The position numbers and the translations under genes were made by a program. The notes beneath the pieces are model-generated. The model was given only the letters and a program-made list of their open reading frames with translations. It did not search any database and was not told where the DNA came from. Source: Glebionis coronaria (lineage: Eukaryota > Streptophyta > Magnoliopsida > Asterales > Asteraceae). Taken from it: a stretch of DNA of 64,000 nucleotides. Positions 22,207 to 34,200 of this stretch are shown here, piece by piece. Location: the NCBI GenBank assembly GCA_025667525.1, contig CM046876.1, forward strand, positions 17,409,320-17,473,319, given 5' to 3'. The number at the start of each line of letters is the position of its first letter. Positions within the stretch are counted from its first letter, which is position 1.

Positions 22207-24590
22207 CATTACACCACAGGAACCCTAGAATAGCTTGATGAATATCATCAATAGTTCTCTTGGGAATAAGAAGAACCGGGGCGCAATAAACATGCATAGA
22301 TGATAAAACAGACTTACAAAGCTAAAGACGACCCGCAAATGAAAGAGACTTATTCTTCCAATCCCCAACACCATTCTTAACCTTCTCAAGGAGAACCTTA
22401 CAATCACGAATCAAGAGTCTTTAAGAAATCAGTGGAACCCCAAGGTAGTTAGTAGGTAAAGTCCCTTCCACAAATGGCATAATGCTAAGAATCACTACTT
22501 TAACATGATAGGACACATTACAGAAGTAAGCCGTACTCTTTGGAATACTAGGAACTAAACCTGAGGCTACCATAATCTCATCCAATGAGTCAAGAATAAC
22601 CTTAGCCGAAGCATAATCACCCTAGTAAAAATGAAAAGGTCATCAGCAAAGCAAACATTAATAATGCCAATCTCATCAAAATGCTTATGATACTTAAATC
22701 CCTCCGACTGCCGGGCTTTCCTATTAAGCATAAGGGTAAGAACCTCCATGACTAAAGTGAAGAGATAAGGTGAAACCGAGTCACCCTGTCGCAGCCCTCT
22801 TTTGCCCTTAAAAAACCCATGAATCTCTCCATGAATGCACAACGAAAACGAAGCTGAGGAAACACATGTTATAATCCACTTAACCATAACATTTGGAAAC
22901 CCAAATCTGCCAAGAATAGTCTTTAGAAAACCCCAGTCAACAGTGTCATATGCTTTTTGTATATCAACCTTAAAAGCACAACGGGGAGGACCACGATCAC
23001 AATGATAATTCCTCATAAGCTCTTGAGTTATCAGATAAGTCGACCTGGAATAAACGCCGACTGATTCTCACTCACAACCTCTTTAATACCTTCCACAAGT
23101 CGATTGACTATAATTTTACTAATGCACTTGTATAAAACATTGCAGCAAGCAATAGGTCGAAAATCAGTTACTTTTTGCGGCGTGGGAATCTTAGGAATTA
23201 AAGCAAGGAAAGTGTGATCAATTTCACGAAGGAGTTTACCATTGTCAAAGAAATCACGAACAGCCCTGCAAACATCACTACTAACAATATCCCAACCTTT
23301 CTTAAAAAAGGCCGATGTGTATCCATCTGTACCCGGCGCACGATCGTCACCAATGTCAAACATGGCTGTTTTGATCTCATCATTCGTCACATGTCTCGTC
23401 ATATGAGCCGCTGTCAGGTTAGAAACTTGCTTAATAAACAGATCAGTCTCCTCAAACGCAACACATGGTGTAGACGTTCCAAGAAACTTCATGTAATGGT
23501 CAACAAACACCTCTGGAACATCAGTCTCCGTAGCCATATTATTATTGCTATCCAAGATTGCATCTATGTGTGATCTTTGACACTTGCTTTTAACAACCTT
23601 ATGGAAATAAGCTGAGTTGGTATCACCCACATCACGCCATTCCACTTTCGCCTTCTGCTTACGGAATCTCTCTTCGTCTAGTTTAGCATCTATAAAAGCT
23701 GAAACATAAGCAACCTCCTCATCACGTAAAACATATTCAACATGTCACAGTCAAGAGCTTTCTGGACTACATCAAGTTCATGGCGTAGTCTGACCACCTT
23801 ATCATGAATGTTTCCTTGCTCATGCAGCAGCTTACGGAAAGGAGTCTTGAGCGGCTTCATCTTCTGAACCACTTGGTAGATAGCACAACCTACTACATTA
23901 GCAGCCCATCCATCAACAACAATCTCCTTAAATTTCTCTTTATTCGTAAGAAGGTTATAGAATTTAAACGGACGCCGCTTAAGAACAGAAATAGTTGGAA
24001 TCTTAAGCACTGCCGGTGCATGATCAGATAACCGATATGGTTGGAATAGGCCATAAGATCCGGTGAACGTATCAACAAACTCCACATTACCCATAATCCT
24101 ATCAAGCTTTTTTAAAATCCTATCACTCCCTTTCGGCTTTTGATTCCAAGTGTAGTGCAGCCCCGAGCTATTAAGATAAAAAAATCAATAGTATCAACAC
24201 AATCTTTAAACTCACACATAGCCGCTGTAATATTCGATGGACCCAAAACATAGTCTTCCATATTAAGAGCAACATTAAAGTCACCCATCAATACCCACGG
24301 TTTACCTCGAACAACATTTTTATGGTACTCAAGATCAACCCAAAGCTGACGGCGTTCCACTTGTAGATTACCCGCATAAATAAAAGAGCAAAAAAGCACC
24401 TTATTGTCAATACGATGATTAATCTGCACATGGATAGCCTGATTCGATTGTGCTAAGACTAAAACATTCACAATGTCTGTGTTCCATCCAAGGATAATCC
24501 GGCATCCCTTATTACACAAAGAGGCATTAGATGTCCAGTCCCATGATTTAAAAACCTTAGAACATACATTGTTCTTTCGTTGCATGGCTT
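22202..24590 (-). pseudogene. LINE (L1-type) ORF2: endonuclease and reverse transcriptase
   Basis: Read right to left. The AP endonuclease C-terminal half has VLMGDFNVALN (about 24270-24302) and L-S-D-H-A-P (about 24010-24030). The RT has DRAPGTDGYTSAFFKKGW, F-R-P-I-A-C-C-N-V-L-Y-K, NQSAFIPGR, K-V-D-I-Q-K-A-Y-D-T-V-D-W, G-L-R-Q-G-D-S-V-S-P-Y-L-F and the catalytic C-F-A-D-D-L-F-I-F (about 22630-22655). Pieces lie in several frames (from 24585, 24094, 23645 and 23016), so it is inactive. The 5' end (start of the endonuclease and ORF1) is missing. The 3' part is at 11860-12646, displaced by LARD-A copy 2. Confidence 0.92.
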
Positions 24591-25041
24591 TTGGGTTTGT
24601 TGATATTTAATGAAATGCTTTGCTTTTCCAAAGAAAAATATAAATCAACGCACACTATAGAAGATTTGAAATATGAGCTCCAGCATTTTCAAGCAAACCG
24701 AAACTGATTTACCTCGAGTGAAACTAGAGTGCAAGCTCACATAACCCTACCATTTTATGACACGTCGGCCACCATATTATTTTTTTTTAGCTGTTCCTGA
24801 AAACCATAACTTAAGCTGTAAAAGCATTATAAAAGTAACAATTAATCATTCTAACACGTTACAACTTGCAACTCATTCGAGTATAATATAACCATTTGGT
24901 CTCCCCAAAAGTTGTCTTCAAATTGCATATAAAATCCCATATATTTAGATGAATTCATGAAGTACTTTCCATTTTGTATAATCATCCATTCCCCCTTTTC
25001 TTTTAATAAAAATACCTAGGAAAAAAAAAAACATTTTCATC
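24591..25041 (+). promoter_or_regulatory. Upstream region of the NPH3 homologue
   Basis: AT-rich single-copy-looking sequence between the truncated LINE and the gene. A TATA-like GCATATAAAATCCC lies at about 24925, some 115 bases before the ATG. If the LINE truly ends near 24590-24660, the gene has under 0.5 kb of non-transposon upstream sequence. No other element was recognised. Confidence 0.4.
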
Positions 25042-27476
25042 ATGTGGGATTCAGAATCTAAATCTATTGCTACAAGAAATTACAACAATGGTGTTTTTGA
25101 TACCAATTATGGTGTTCAATCCGACAAATTTGAACGAAGAGGTCAAGCTTGGTAAGCATTTTACATTTGTCAAAATATATAATTCAAGGACGGAGCCAGG
25201 TGTTTCGTTGGTGCCCGGGACACCTATGAATGTTTTCGATATAGTGTTAATTTTTGAAAGAAAAACATCAATTTTTCTCAAATGAATTTAAATACACCTG
25301 GTCTTTCGAAATGTATTTTTACTCTTCGTCTTAATTCACTTTTTAACTATCTTATATTAATGTTAAAAACATTTGTGCATCCGGTCATGTTAGGTCTGAC
25401 TTTGTCCCTAAGCTTAACTATGATTCCAAAGACTAAATTTCATGCAAATTCAAAAAATTATAAGCTTGGTTTTTTATAAATAGGTATGCTGCAACTGATA
25501 TTCCAAGTGACTTGATGATCCAAATTGGTGAAATTAGCTTCCATTTGCACAAGGTATTGACTTTAGTATAGTCAACATGTTTTGATTATATGTTATATAA
25601 GAATATTGATTAATACTAATATTTGTTTTTATTTGTGTGTGTTTGATTTATATTTGCAAAGTTTCCATTTCTATCTAAAAGTGGAAAAATTAACATAATT
25701 ATATATGAATCAAGAGACATGGACATGGAGAAAGTAACCCTAGATGATTTACCGGGTGGTGCAGAGTCATTTGAGCTTGTCGCGAAATTCTGTTATGGAA
25801 TAGCCTTTGATTTTACTGCAACCGCGATCGCTGGCCTAAGGTGTGCAGCTGAGTATCTGGAAATGACGGAAGATTTAGAAGAAGGGAATTTGGTCTGTAA
25901 AACTGAAGCTTATTTTAACTATGTTGTGTTATCTTCATGGAATGATTCCCTTTTGGTTCTTAAGAGTTGCGAAAAGTTGTCCCCATGGGCCGAAGACCTT
26001 CAAATTGTAAGGAGGTGCAGCGAATCGGTTGCTTGGAAAACATGCACGGACCCTGCTGGTGTTCATGATCGATGGTATGAAGATCTTTCGGTTCTTAGTA
26101 TAAATCATTTTGTTCGTGTGCTAGGTGCTATCAAAGTAAAAGGAATGAAGCCCGAATTTGTAGGAAGAGCCATCATGTGTTATGCTATGCAATCACTTCC
26201 GGGTATGGTTAAGAGGGGTTCATCGGGTTCGGTTGAAGACGGATCGAGTAAATGGAATGGCGGGTTGCATATGGTCATAGCGGTGAATAAAGGTGATCAT
26301 TGTTCGAGCCCTCAAGGGAAACATCAAAGAACGATTATCGAGAGTTTAGTTAGTATAATACCACCACAAAGGGGTAGTGTCACGTGTAGCTTTCTGTTGC
26401 AGTTATTAAGAATCGCGATTATGGTTAATGTGGCGCAAGCTTTGGTTACCGAATTGGAGAAAAAAGTTGGGATGCAGCTCGAAGAGGCTGTGTTGGAAGA
26501 TCTTCTGATTCCTTGTTATACTAGAAGTGACATTATGTATGATGTTGATCTTGTTCACCGACTTTTGGAGCATTTTATGATTCAAGAACAAATAGAAATC
26601 TCATCCCCTGGAAGGAACCCTATGGGTGAGAATAATGGCGGGGGTCATGTGAATAATGTCTCGAAGGCAAAAACCATAGTTGCTAGGCTCGTTGATAGTT
26701 ATCTTGCGGAGATTTCACTCGATAAAAACCTTCCATTGACGATGTTTCAAGTCCTCGCCGGGGCTTTACCAGAATCAGCAAGAGGTTGTGACGATGGCAT
26801 ATATCGTGCAATTGATTCGTATCTAAAGGTAAGAATAAACACTTCACTTGCTTGGAGTTGTCTAACAAGTACTAACAAATTACATCTATTTATTCTTGGT
26901 TCATGTTTTGAAATGTAGGCTCACCCACTCCTCTCAGAACACGAACGAAGGAGGCTATGTCGAGTCATGGACTGCCAAAAGCTCTCGACGGATGCGTGCA
27001 CACACGCTGCTCAAAACGAAAGGCTTCCTGTTAGAACTATAGTTCAAGTCATCCTCTCGGAACAAATAAAGCTCAGTAACGCGTTAGCTAATGCCACTTT
27101 TGGAGACTCAAGTGATCCACACTTCCAACAAGTCGTCATTCCAAATAGGAAAACTTTATCTAATTTACTTGAGGAAACTCCACAATCATTTCAAGAAGGG
27201 TGGGAAACAGCCAAAAAGGATATTAACACACTCAAATTCGAACTAGAAACCGTCAAAACAAAGTACCTAGAACTCCAACACGACATGGAGGGTCTACAAA
27301 AGCAGTATGATAAGGTACCGAAGATCAAAAACCAATCGGCATGGTCAAGTGGTTGGAAGAAACTAAGCAAAATGACCAAGGTTACGACAATAATAGAGAA
27401 TTCGGCAGTCCGGTCTCACAGTAACGTAGAACGAACCGTAAAAACACCGAGAAGGTGGAGAAATTCCGTTTCTTGA
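25042..27476 (+). CDS. NPH3: NPH3 homologue (BTB/POZ-NPH3 phototropic response protein), 4 exons
   Basis: Exons 25042-25151, 25484-25553, 25662-26828 and 26919-27476 join with GT...AG introns into a 634-residue frame without stops. NPH3 proteins are plasma-membrane partners of phototropins and act as adaptors of CUL3 ubiquitin ligases. The N-terminus is M-W-D-S-E-S, then G-Q-A-W-Y-A-A-T-D-I-P-S-D-L and F-H-L-H-K into the BTB domain (about 40-150, with LDDLPGGAESFELVAKFCYG). The NPH3 domain begins at R-W-Y-E-D-L-S (about 197) and includes SIIPPQRGSVTCSFLL, TELEKKVGMQ and RAIDSYLKAHPLLSEHERRR. A coiled coil lies at about 535-580. The C-terminus P-R-R-W-R-N-S-V-S keeps the antepenultimate Ser that binds 14-3-3 when phosphorylated in Arabidopsis NPH3. 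From memory Arabidopsis NPH3 is about 746 residues. The shortfall is mostly the BTB-NPH3 linker, almost absent here, and the first Trp of the usual W-W/F-E-D is Arg. It could be a paralogue rather than the orthologue. Confidence 0.93.
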
Positions 27477-27617
27477 AGTTAAACTTGATCCGATATCTAT
27501 CACTCAGAAAAAGCATGTAGAAGTGTCGTGCATAGTCACACACTTTTAGCAACAGCGTTAAGGCTTGGTCAGTAGCACATCAGTTTCATTACACCATCAC
27601 TTTTGCATGGTTATGAT

Positions 27618-28100
27618 TAGGGGTGGGAATCGGGTCGGGTTGGTCGGGTTCGGGTTATTCGGGTCGGGTTGAATTCGGGTTGAGGATAAAAATATTTTAC
27701 CCGAACCCGACCCGAGTTGAACTCGGGTTAGTCGGGTTCGGGTCTATTCGGGTCGGGTCTACTCGGGTCGGGTCTATTCGGGTTCGGGTCAACCCGACTA
27801 CGGGTAAAATATTTAAAAAAAAACATTTTTTTTAATTTTTTAATAGAAATTATATTTAATTTTAATTTTAAAAATAAAAAAAATTAAAAAAAATTTTATT
27901 CGGGTCAATCGGGTTGACCCGAACCCGAATTAAGCATAAATATTTTACCCGATGTCCGACCCGATTTCGAATTCGGGTTAGTCGGGTTGACCCGACTAAC
28001 CCGAATTGAAATTTCAACCCGAGTAACCCGACCCGAATATGCTCGGGTCGGGTTCGGGTCGGGTCGGGTTCGGGTCGGGTCGGAAATATTGACACCCCTA
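27618..28100. mobile_element. hAT-type MITE rich in CGGGT repeats
   Basis: The ends are TAGGGGTG and CACCCCTA, flanked by GTTATGAT on both sides (27610-27617 and 28101-28108). An 8-bp duplication with TAGGGGTG ends is typical of hAT elements. The two arms carry many TCGGGT / ACCCGA repeats in opposite orientation around an AT-rich centre. No transposase is present. Short open frames across it are repeat artefacts. Confidence 0.85.
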
Positions 28101-29899
28101 GTTATGATTATTACACTACTAATTTAGTACTAAAGTGTATTTTTAATGTTTTAAATAGTGTATATTTCTATGAAGTACACACAGAGCATCTTGGATTGGT
28201 GGTTACTTGGGAGGTGCTTTGAAAGAAATATTTTTTAAATTTTAATTCAATCCAAGGTTACAAGGAAAAACTAATATTTTAAAAACCGGTTTGACTTGAC
28301 TGGTTCAACCGGTTGAATTAAGAACCAGAATGAAGACTGATCCGTTATAAGTCGGATTTTGAATGAAACTTGAACCGGATTGAACCGTCGAGTTTTGATC
28401 GACTCGGGCCGAACCGTTGACCGGAAAACGATCGGTTAAAAAAACACAGAAAAAAGATCATCAGATTATGTAATTGATTAAGATCGATGGGTAGTCTAGA
28501 TCGATCTATTTAACTTTCAATTTCTTGAATCTTGGCCTGATGAGGAGATTCGTCTTAGTGGGATGATGAGTGATGGTTCTGTAGATGATTATAAAGACTC
28601 GTTGTTAAATCTTTGCTTTTAGTTTTTTGTTAAACCGAAATAATGGGGATGACTGACGGATTGAAAATAAAAACCTATGGGGATGGTTACTGGTACCCCT
28701 TAAAATATTCTAATACCCCCCTGATTTTTTGATTTTTTTGATTTTTTTAAATTTTTTTTGGTTTTTGTTATAAAACTGTAAAACGGAAAATACGGAATAA
28801 AAAAATATATAATTTAACATATTAAAAACAGTAAACTGTCAAAAAATACCAAAAAAAAACTGATAAAAAACTGTGTTGTACTATATCTGAGAGACAAAAA
28901 GAAAGTATTCCAGTAATTTTGTGTACTTTTTGTCCAAAATGATATTTATAACATAACCCAAACCTATTTGTAGCTAATTGTTTTTTTTCCCATGACGAGT
29001 GATGACAAAAAGTCAAAGTGCGTATCAAGTTTTGAAGTGATGTGTTTGTTTGTGTAACAATTTACTGTGCTGTGAAAATGAATATACAAATTAAAACATT
29101 ATTAATAAGTCAGTATGTCTTCCTTTATGTAGGGTAGTTTTTTGTTTTAACATAAAACCAATTTGACTTGACGATTCAACTGGTTAAAATGATTAACTCG
29201 TTAACCGATTAATAAACCGAGTCAACTAAAAAACCAAGTTCTAAAAGATTAAGAAAACCCCTTCATATGGCAATAAAATCAAATAAAATTAAAAAATATG
29301 CCTATAGATACTAAGAGCCACTTCTAAATTAGGATGCAAAATTAGGACGAGTCAAGACTTTATTAAGAAATTTGAGCTCAAGTTCAAGCTCGACTCAATC
29401 GAGCCGAGATTTTTATTGAGCTTGAGCCCGAACTCAAACCTAATAAACGGGCTCGAAACATATAATTAGCCGAACTCGAGCCTTTGATTACTCGGCTCGT
29501 GCGCCCTATCAAGCTTTTCGAGCTCTAATATAAATAATAAAAGCACATTGAATATTAACCTAACTATAAAGAATAACTCTATATAAGTTTAGATTTTTTT
29601 ATTAATAGTCATTATCATAGCTTACTATAAATGGATAAATTGTGTTGATGTGTAAGATTCAGTGACGTAATTATTTCATATATGAGCTTTGCTCGAACCA
29701 TAATCGAGTCAAGCTCAAGCCTGAAAGGTAAAAGCTCGGCGAGCAATCGAGCCACGCTCAAGCCAACCTTTTGTTTTTCTAGTCGAGCTCGAACCTTGTT
29801 GAGCTCGGGCTCTCTAAATACACAATCATTTCATATGGCAGATAAAAACACGACCTCAAATTGCAAGCAGTGAGCATAATCCATACCTCATCTCGTCTT
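28101..29899. other. Intergenic region with two clusters of short degenerate repeats
   Basis: No gene recognised. ACCGGTT-type repeats occur at 28285-28435 and more weakly at 29150-29240. GAGCTCGA/TCGAGCTC-type repeats occur at about 29375-29520 and 29680-29820, perhaps the arms of another hairpin MITE whose ends I could not fix. The rest is AT-rich. Confidence 0.5.
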
Positions 29900-30492
29900 A
29901 AGGCAATGTGCTAGCACCAATGATTGTATGAGTAAAGGACTGGCCACAAACATAAAACTCCAAGTGCAGCAACTTCACCTAGATCTTTATTTGTTATCTA
30001 TTTAACACGCTCCATGTTCGTGTATGGTCCCGGTCAGATGTCGTAGACCATGCCACGTGGCCCAATACATAGCATCACCGGAATACATAGTTGCAGCAGC
30101 ATGAAAGCGACGTCACCATAAACCAGGAGCCACCTATTACTTTGGCACATACTCAAAGAGGAAAGGAAACAATGTCAGAGGCGAGTTAGACACATACCCG
30201 TTTAAGGAAAGATACAGGTATGAGTGGTCCCCATCACAGGTATATCCACAGTACTCTATAAATAACACACACATTTTTACCATGACACATTGAATGCTCT
30301 GACAACACACTTTAATACTTATTGTGCCTCTCGTCTCCGACAGACACTTATTCTCACACCAGAGCTGGGTCCTGGGATAATACCTGCGGCTAGATAACAT
30401 GTGCTTCTTCTTGTGTGTAGGTACTCCAAAGGTTATCAGACTTACACAGAGGGACGTTTTCTCTCGGTAAGTCCTACCGGAGGATTTTAGCA
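29900..30492 (+). repeat. Ty3 Tat-like 5' LTR (left end not fixed)
   Basis: The right end is placed at ...TTTTAGCA (30492), seven bases before a TTTTGTCGCCATCGATGGG segment that resembles the TGGCGCC..GTGGG primer sites of Tat elements. A TATA-like CTCTATAAATAAC lies near 30254. The left end is a guess, as there is no partner LTR. Confidence 0.45.
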
Positions 30493-30547
30493 TCTACATT
30501 TTGTCGCCATCGATGGGACCGAAACTTTAAACTACCAAGAGTATTTG

Positions 30548-31031
30548 ATGGATGGTCCTTCTGAGTCTCCGGTTACTCCGTCCAGTTCCTAGGGGAGAGA
30601 GGGTAACGGAAACAACGACTCATTAAAGAACGACATTTTGGAAGAATTAACAAGTCTGCAAGCCATTATAAATCAGCAGAATGCCAAAGCTGGACCAGGA
30701 ATCACACCCCTCCGACTCACATTCGAAGAGGTGGGACAAAGAAAGGACGGTGGCGGGCCAGTCATTGAAACGACCCCGACCCGTGAAATCGAGGAAGACT
30801 TGCAGAAGCCATAAAAGGAAGTATCGGGGTCTCTGTTCACTTGATGAATCATCGAGTTCTCATCCCCGAAGCACATACTCCCGGCTACTCGCAAGCTGTA
30901 CTAGGGGACGACCGATCCGGACAACCACGTCAATCGGTTTTTTGGAGCCGCTAACCAGGGCGAATGGTTGATGCCCGTGTGGTGCCAAATGTTCCTACAG
31001 ACTCTGGATGACTCGGCTAGAGGATAGTTCG
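30548..31031 (+). pseudogene. Ty3 Tat-like gag, N-terminal part, interrupted
   Basis: It starts M-D-G-P-S-E-S-P. After several in-frame stops the frame carries G-T-T-D-P-D-N-H-V-N-R-F-F-G-A-A and W-C-Q-M-F-L-Q-T-L-D-D-S-A-R-G, the start of the retrotransposon gag domain in Tat-type elements. It is cut at 31032 by the LTR of LARD-A copy 3. The remainder is probably beyond the window. Confidence 0.75.
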
Positions 31032-31540
31032 TGTTAATGCAACCAATGCCTAAAAACATTTATCGTCAAAGACAACCGAAAGACGAATTATTCAACAAAC
31101 ACTATCATCAAGGTAATAATCGTTTAAGTCTTACACAAGCATATCTTAATCATGTTTAGTGATCATATAAAGTGATTAACCTTAAAATTTACATTTTGAC
31201 AAATGTGACAAAAGATTTTAATAAACTTTATTTTTAAGAAAATGTTTTACTAAAATAGAAAATGAATATCTAAATATGGCATATTCCAAATGGCATAGGA
31301 ATATCCTTTGAAATTAAAATCTACCTCAAATAACATTTCCTCACTAAAAGATAAAAAGAAGCGTAGTCTACTCTGGGCGGTTCCCTAAATACCTATGCGG
31401 TTCTTTATTGATTATGAACTGCAGGCTAGATAAAGAACCGCGCCCAGAGAGCCGTTGGTTTTGTGTCCTATAAATAGTTTATCAAATCTTTAGTTTCCTA
31501 GAACCTTTTTGGACATTCTTTCTGCCCCTTATCTTCTTTC
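31032..31540 (+). repeat. LARD-A copy 3, 5' LTR piece 1
   Basis: Alignable with the young LTRs up to the CTTTC where the copia element entered. It contains a GGTTCC/GGAACCGC block at 31374-31448 and a TATA box CCTATAAATAG near 31469. Confidence 0.88.
31374..31448. repeat. GGTTCC/GGAACCGC inverted motif block (old LTR)
   Basis: CTCTGGGCGGTTCC at the left is mirrored by GAACCGCGCCCAGAG at the right, with one more GCGGTTC half-site and a decayed reverse one inside. The inverted outer arms are well preserved despite the age of the copy. Confidence 0.82.
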
Positions 31541-31908
31541 TGTTAATCCCATATTAATCCATAACACAAGATTTACAAGAGATATTTAGAGAGAGAAAGA
31601 GAAGAAAAGTAGAGAGAGAAACAAGAGAGAATTTGGAAGGTTTATCTTTACTAAAGATAGAAAGTAAAATGAACCAACACCCTCTTCCACACATGGAAGA
31701 GGGTATATATACCCTTGGCATATGGGCCGTGGGTTTAGAATCCTTGGGCCGGGCTTGGCTTTGTTTTGGCCTTACGCCCCTAACTTATACAATATTAGCT
31801 TAAAGTCTAAGACCGGTTTTCCCGACTAATCTATTACAATACAAGACCATTAACGACTAAGATGACCTATTACATTCTTGTTCGACTATAGAAAATATAG
31901 GGCTAACA
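31541..31908 (-). repeat. 3' LTR of Copia-H, with adjoining polypurine tract
   Basis: TGTTAATCCC...GGGCTAACA, 368 bp. The minus strand reads CATTGGGGGAGAT directly before it (31909-31921). A palindromic TATA region GGGTATATATACCC lies near 31700. Confidence 0.93.
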
Positions 31909-34200
31909 ATCTCCCCCAATGTATCGGTCATCTTAAAAAGCTTAAAAAGCATAAGATGGTTGAGTGAATACATTCTTGTAGAGGAGATCTTCCTTCTTTG
32001 GTCTTGTATCTTGGTCTTGATCTTGTATTTAACGGCTTTGTTCCTTCATGCTTTCGTGATCTTTATCTTGAGCCTTTGTCATTTGACTTTGAGTGCTTGA
32101 GATCTTCATCTGTGCTCCTTGTGACTAAGATGACCTATTACATTCTTACATTCTTAGGTATCTTGATTATCGCCATCTTGTGCTCTTGTGACTTCTGAAT
32201 CGACATCGGTTACACAGCTACGCCACCTTCTTGATATGTAGCAACATATATAGACACGGATAAAACGGCTTTGAACATTTCATCCTAACTCGGTAGCGTT
32301 TTACCTCCGGTCGGTGAAGACCATTTAGACGGTATTAGATACCGTACTTATGATCGGGTAGATTCGATTAAGAATCTCCTTGACAGGGTTTCCCGGCGGT
32401 AGTAGCCAGTTCTCTATACTCGACCATCTCAAAGCAGACTGCGAACGTAAAGAGTGAATCATAAGGATAAATTATCCGTTTGGTTAGAGTCGTCAATTCA
32501 GATTTTCTGGAACAAGTTTGATTCTAAAAGAATCGCACCATTGTTGCTTTCCAGTTTGTCACAAGCTTGATTCATAGAGAATCTTGTGAGTTACCTACCG
32601 CAGTGTTGTTTGATGTTGACACTTGAAGGATTTACATTTGTCACTGTGAACACTAATGAGTGTCACTTTGAATGTTCTGGCAAGATCACACGGATTTTGC
32701 AAAGAAACCTGGAATCAAGTTTGAATCAATTAAGAATCCAAACTTAGTTGCTTTCCAGTTCTCACAAGTTTGATTCGTGTAGAATCGCACAAGTTACCTA
32801 CCATGAGCTTGTTTGATGCTGGCTCAAGCAGGATTTCCATCTTCATTGTGAATTGTATCACTCAGATGTTCTGGCAATATCACAAGGATAATGTGTAGGA
32901 CTCGATTGTGTCCTAATAAGATAATAGATAGATCTCGTTTGGCTCTAGACTCAATAGGTGCATTTTGGTATTCGGAGGCTAGAGCAGACTGCCACCTTTT
33001 CAATATTAACTGACTCGGAGTGAGAAAGTCAATAGATACGTGTTGATCTCCGTGACAATGAAAAAAGTTTCTTTTGAGAGAAACTCGAATGGCTGGGGAA
33101 GGTTTGTGCATCGCATCACTGAGTCCATGACACTTGTCTTCAAAAGATGTGTTAACCTGGTTTCTACCTAAGTTGCATAGAATATTCAACTCCTTCAATG
33201 CTTACCAATACGTCATCATTAGCACCTTTTTGTGATTGTTCTAGTGCTAACTTAAGTAATTGGTCCGCATTCAGCTTCATTCATCTTCATCTTTCCTAAG
33301 GACAACTATCTCTAGCTATGGAATGTCCTTGGGTAGATCCCTTCGGTTCTGGTTGGATCATAGGACTTAGTTTCCTATCCTAAACCACCTTTTGACTCCA
33401 TCGTTCCGTCGTGGATAGTAGGTTGTTTTGGGTATATATCGTAACCATAAACCATTGAAAACCATTCAAAGTGTTTGATAAAAATCAAAACTTTTAACAC
33501 TTAAAAGTTTTACGTTTCCGAAAAGTACCCCCTACACACATGCATCGATATACGAAATGGTTTATCATGTGAAGGAAAGAGTTGCACTTGAGTCTTTAAG
33601 ATCACATGTTGCAATATATTACATTTTAATCACATTTTCTCCCCCTATCTCTAATATAAAAACATAATATTAGAGATATTAATTGATTAAAATATGTCTT
33701 TTTCTAAAAATCGATTGGGAGAGAAACATGTGTGCACGCATGAATCGTGGAACATTAAGTCGGGTTGCTCCCCCTCAACAATATATGTGTGTCTTGAGAC
33801 AAAATTTGACAAAAAGTTTGGAAAAACGACACCACAAAATATGTTGAGGTACGGAGTTGAGATGCCTTTACCGATAATATATGACAGATTTAATCTCATT
33901 TTTGGAATGTGTTGGATACATAAAATATGACAATTTTAGAGATGTACCCAACAACATTAAAGGCTTGATTTTAAAACGCTCCCCCTCAAAAATTGATCAA
34001 AATAACATATGACAATTTTGAGATATAAAAACCACATATGAGGAAGGGAGTGTTGAACACACAATTTTGAAATATTTAGAAAAACCTTTTGAGAAATTCT
34101 TGAAAACTTGTGTTCAACGGTTTTAAAATAATCAGGATAGAAGACTTATCTTCTATTGCTTAGGGAAAGCGCACTGAAACGTACACTTCCCTTTCGGGTC
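31909..34200 (-). other. Copia-H 3' untranslated region with a duplicated 200-bp unit
   Basis: No ORF recognised. Two diverged copies of a roughly 200-bp unit lie at about 32510-32705 and 32710-32900. They share GTTGCTTTCCAG, AGTTACCTACC, GTTTGATG and TTCTGGCAA-ATCACA landmarks at 195-205 base spacing. Stretches around 33990-34060 contain CTCCCCCTC. Confidence 0.6.

Noticed and set aside
27623..28095. Two opposite open frames of 70-75 residues
   Set aside because: Both come from the TCGGGT repeats of the hAT MITE.
30681..30971. 96-residue plus-strand frame in the Tat-like region
   Set aside because: The gag similarity lies in another frame. This frame has none.
31998..33930. Several 60-120 residue frames in the Copia-H 3' region
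   Set aside because: Mixed orientation, no recognisable motifs and overlap with the duplicated 200-bp units. Consistent with chance.
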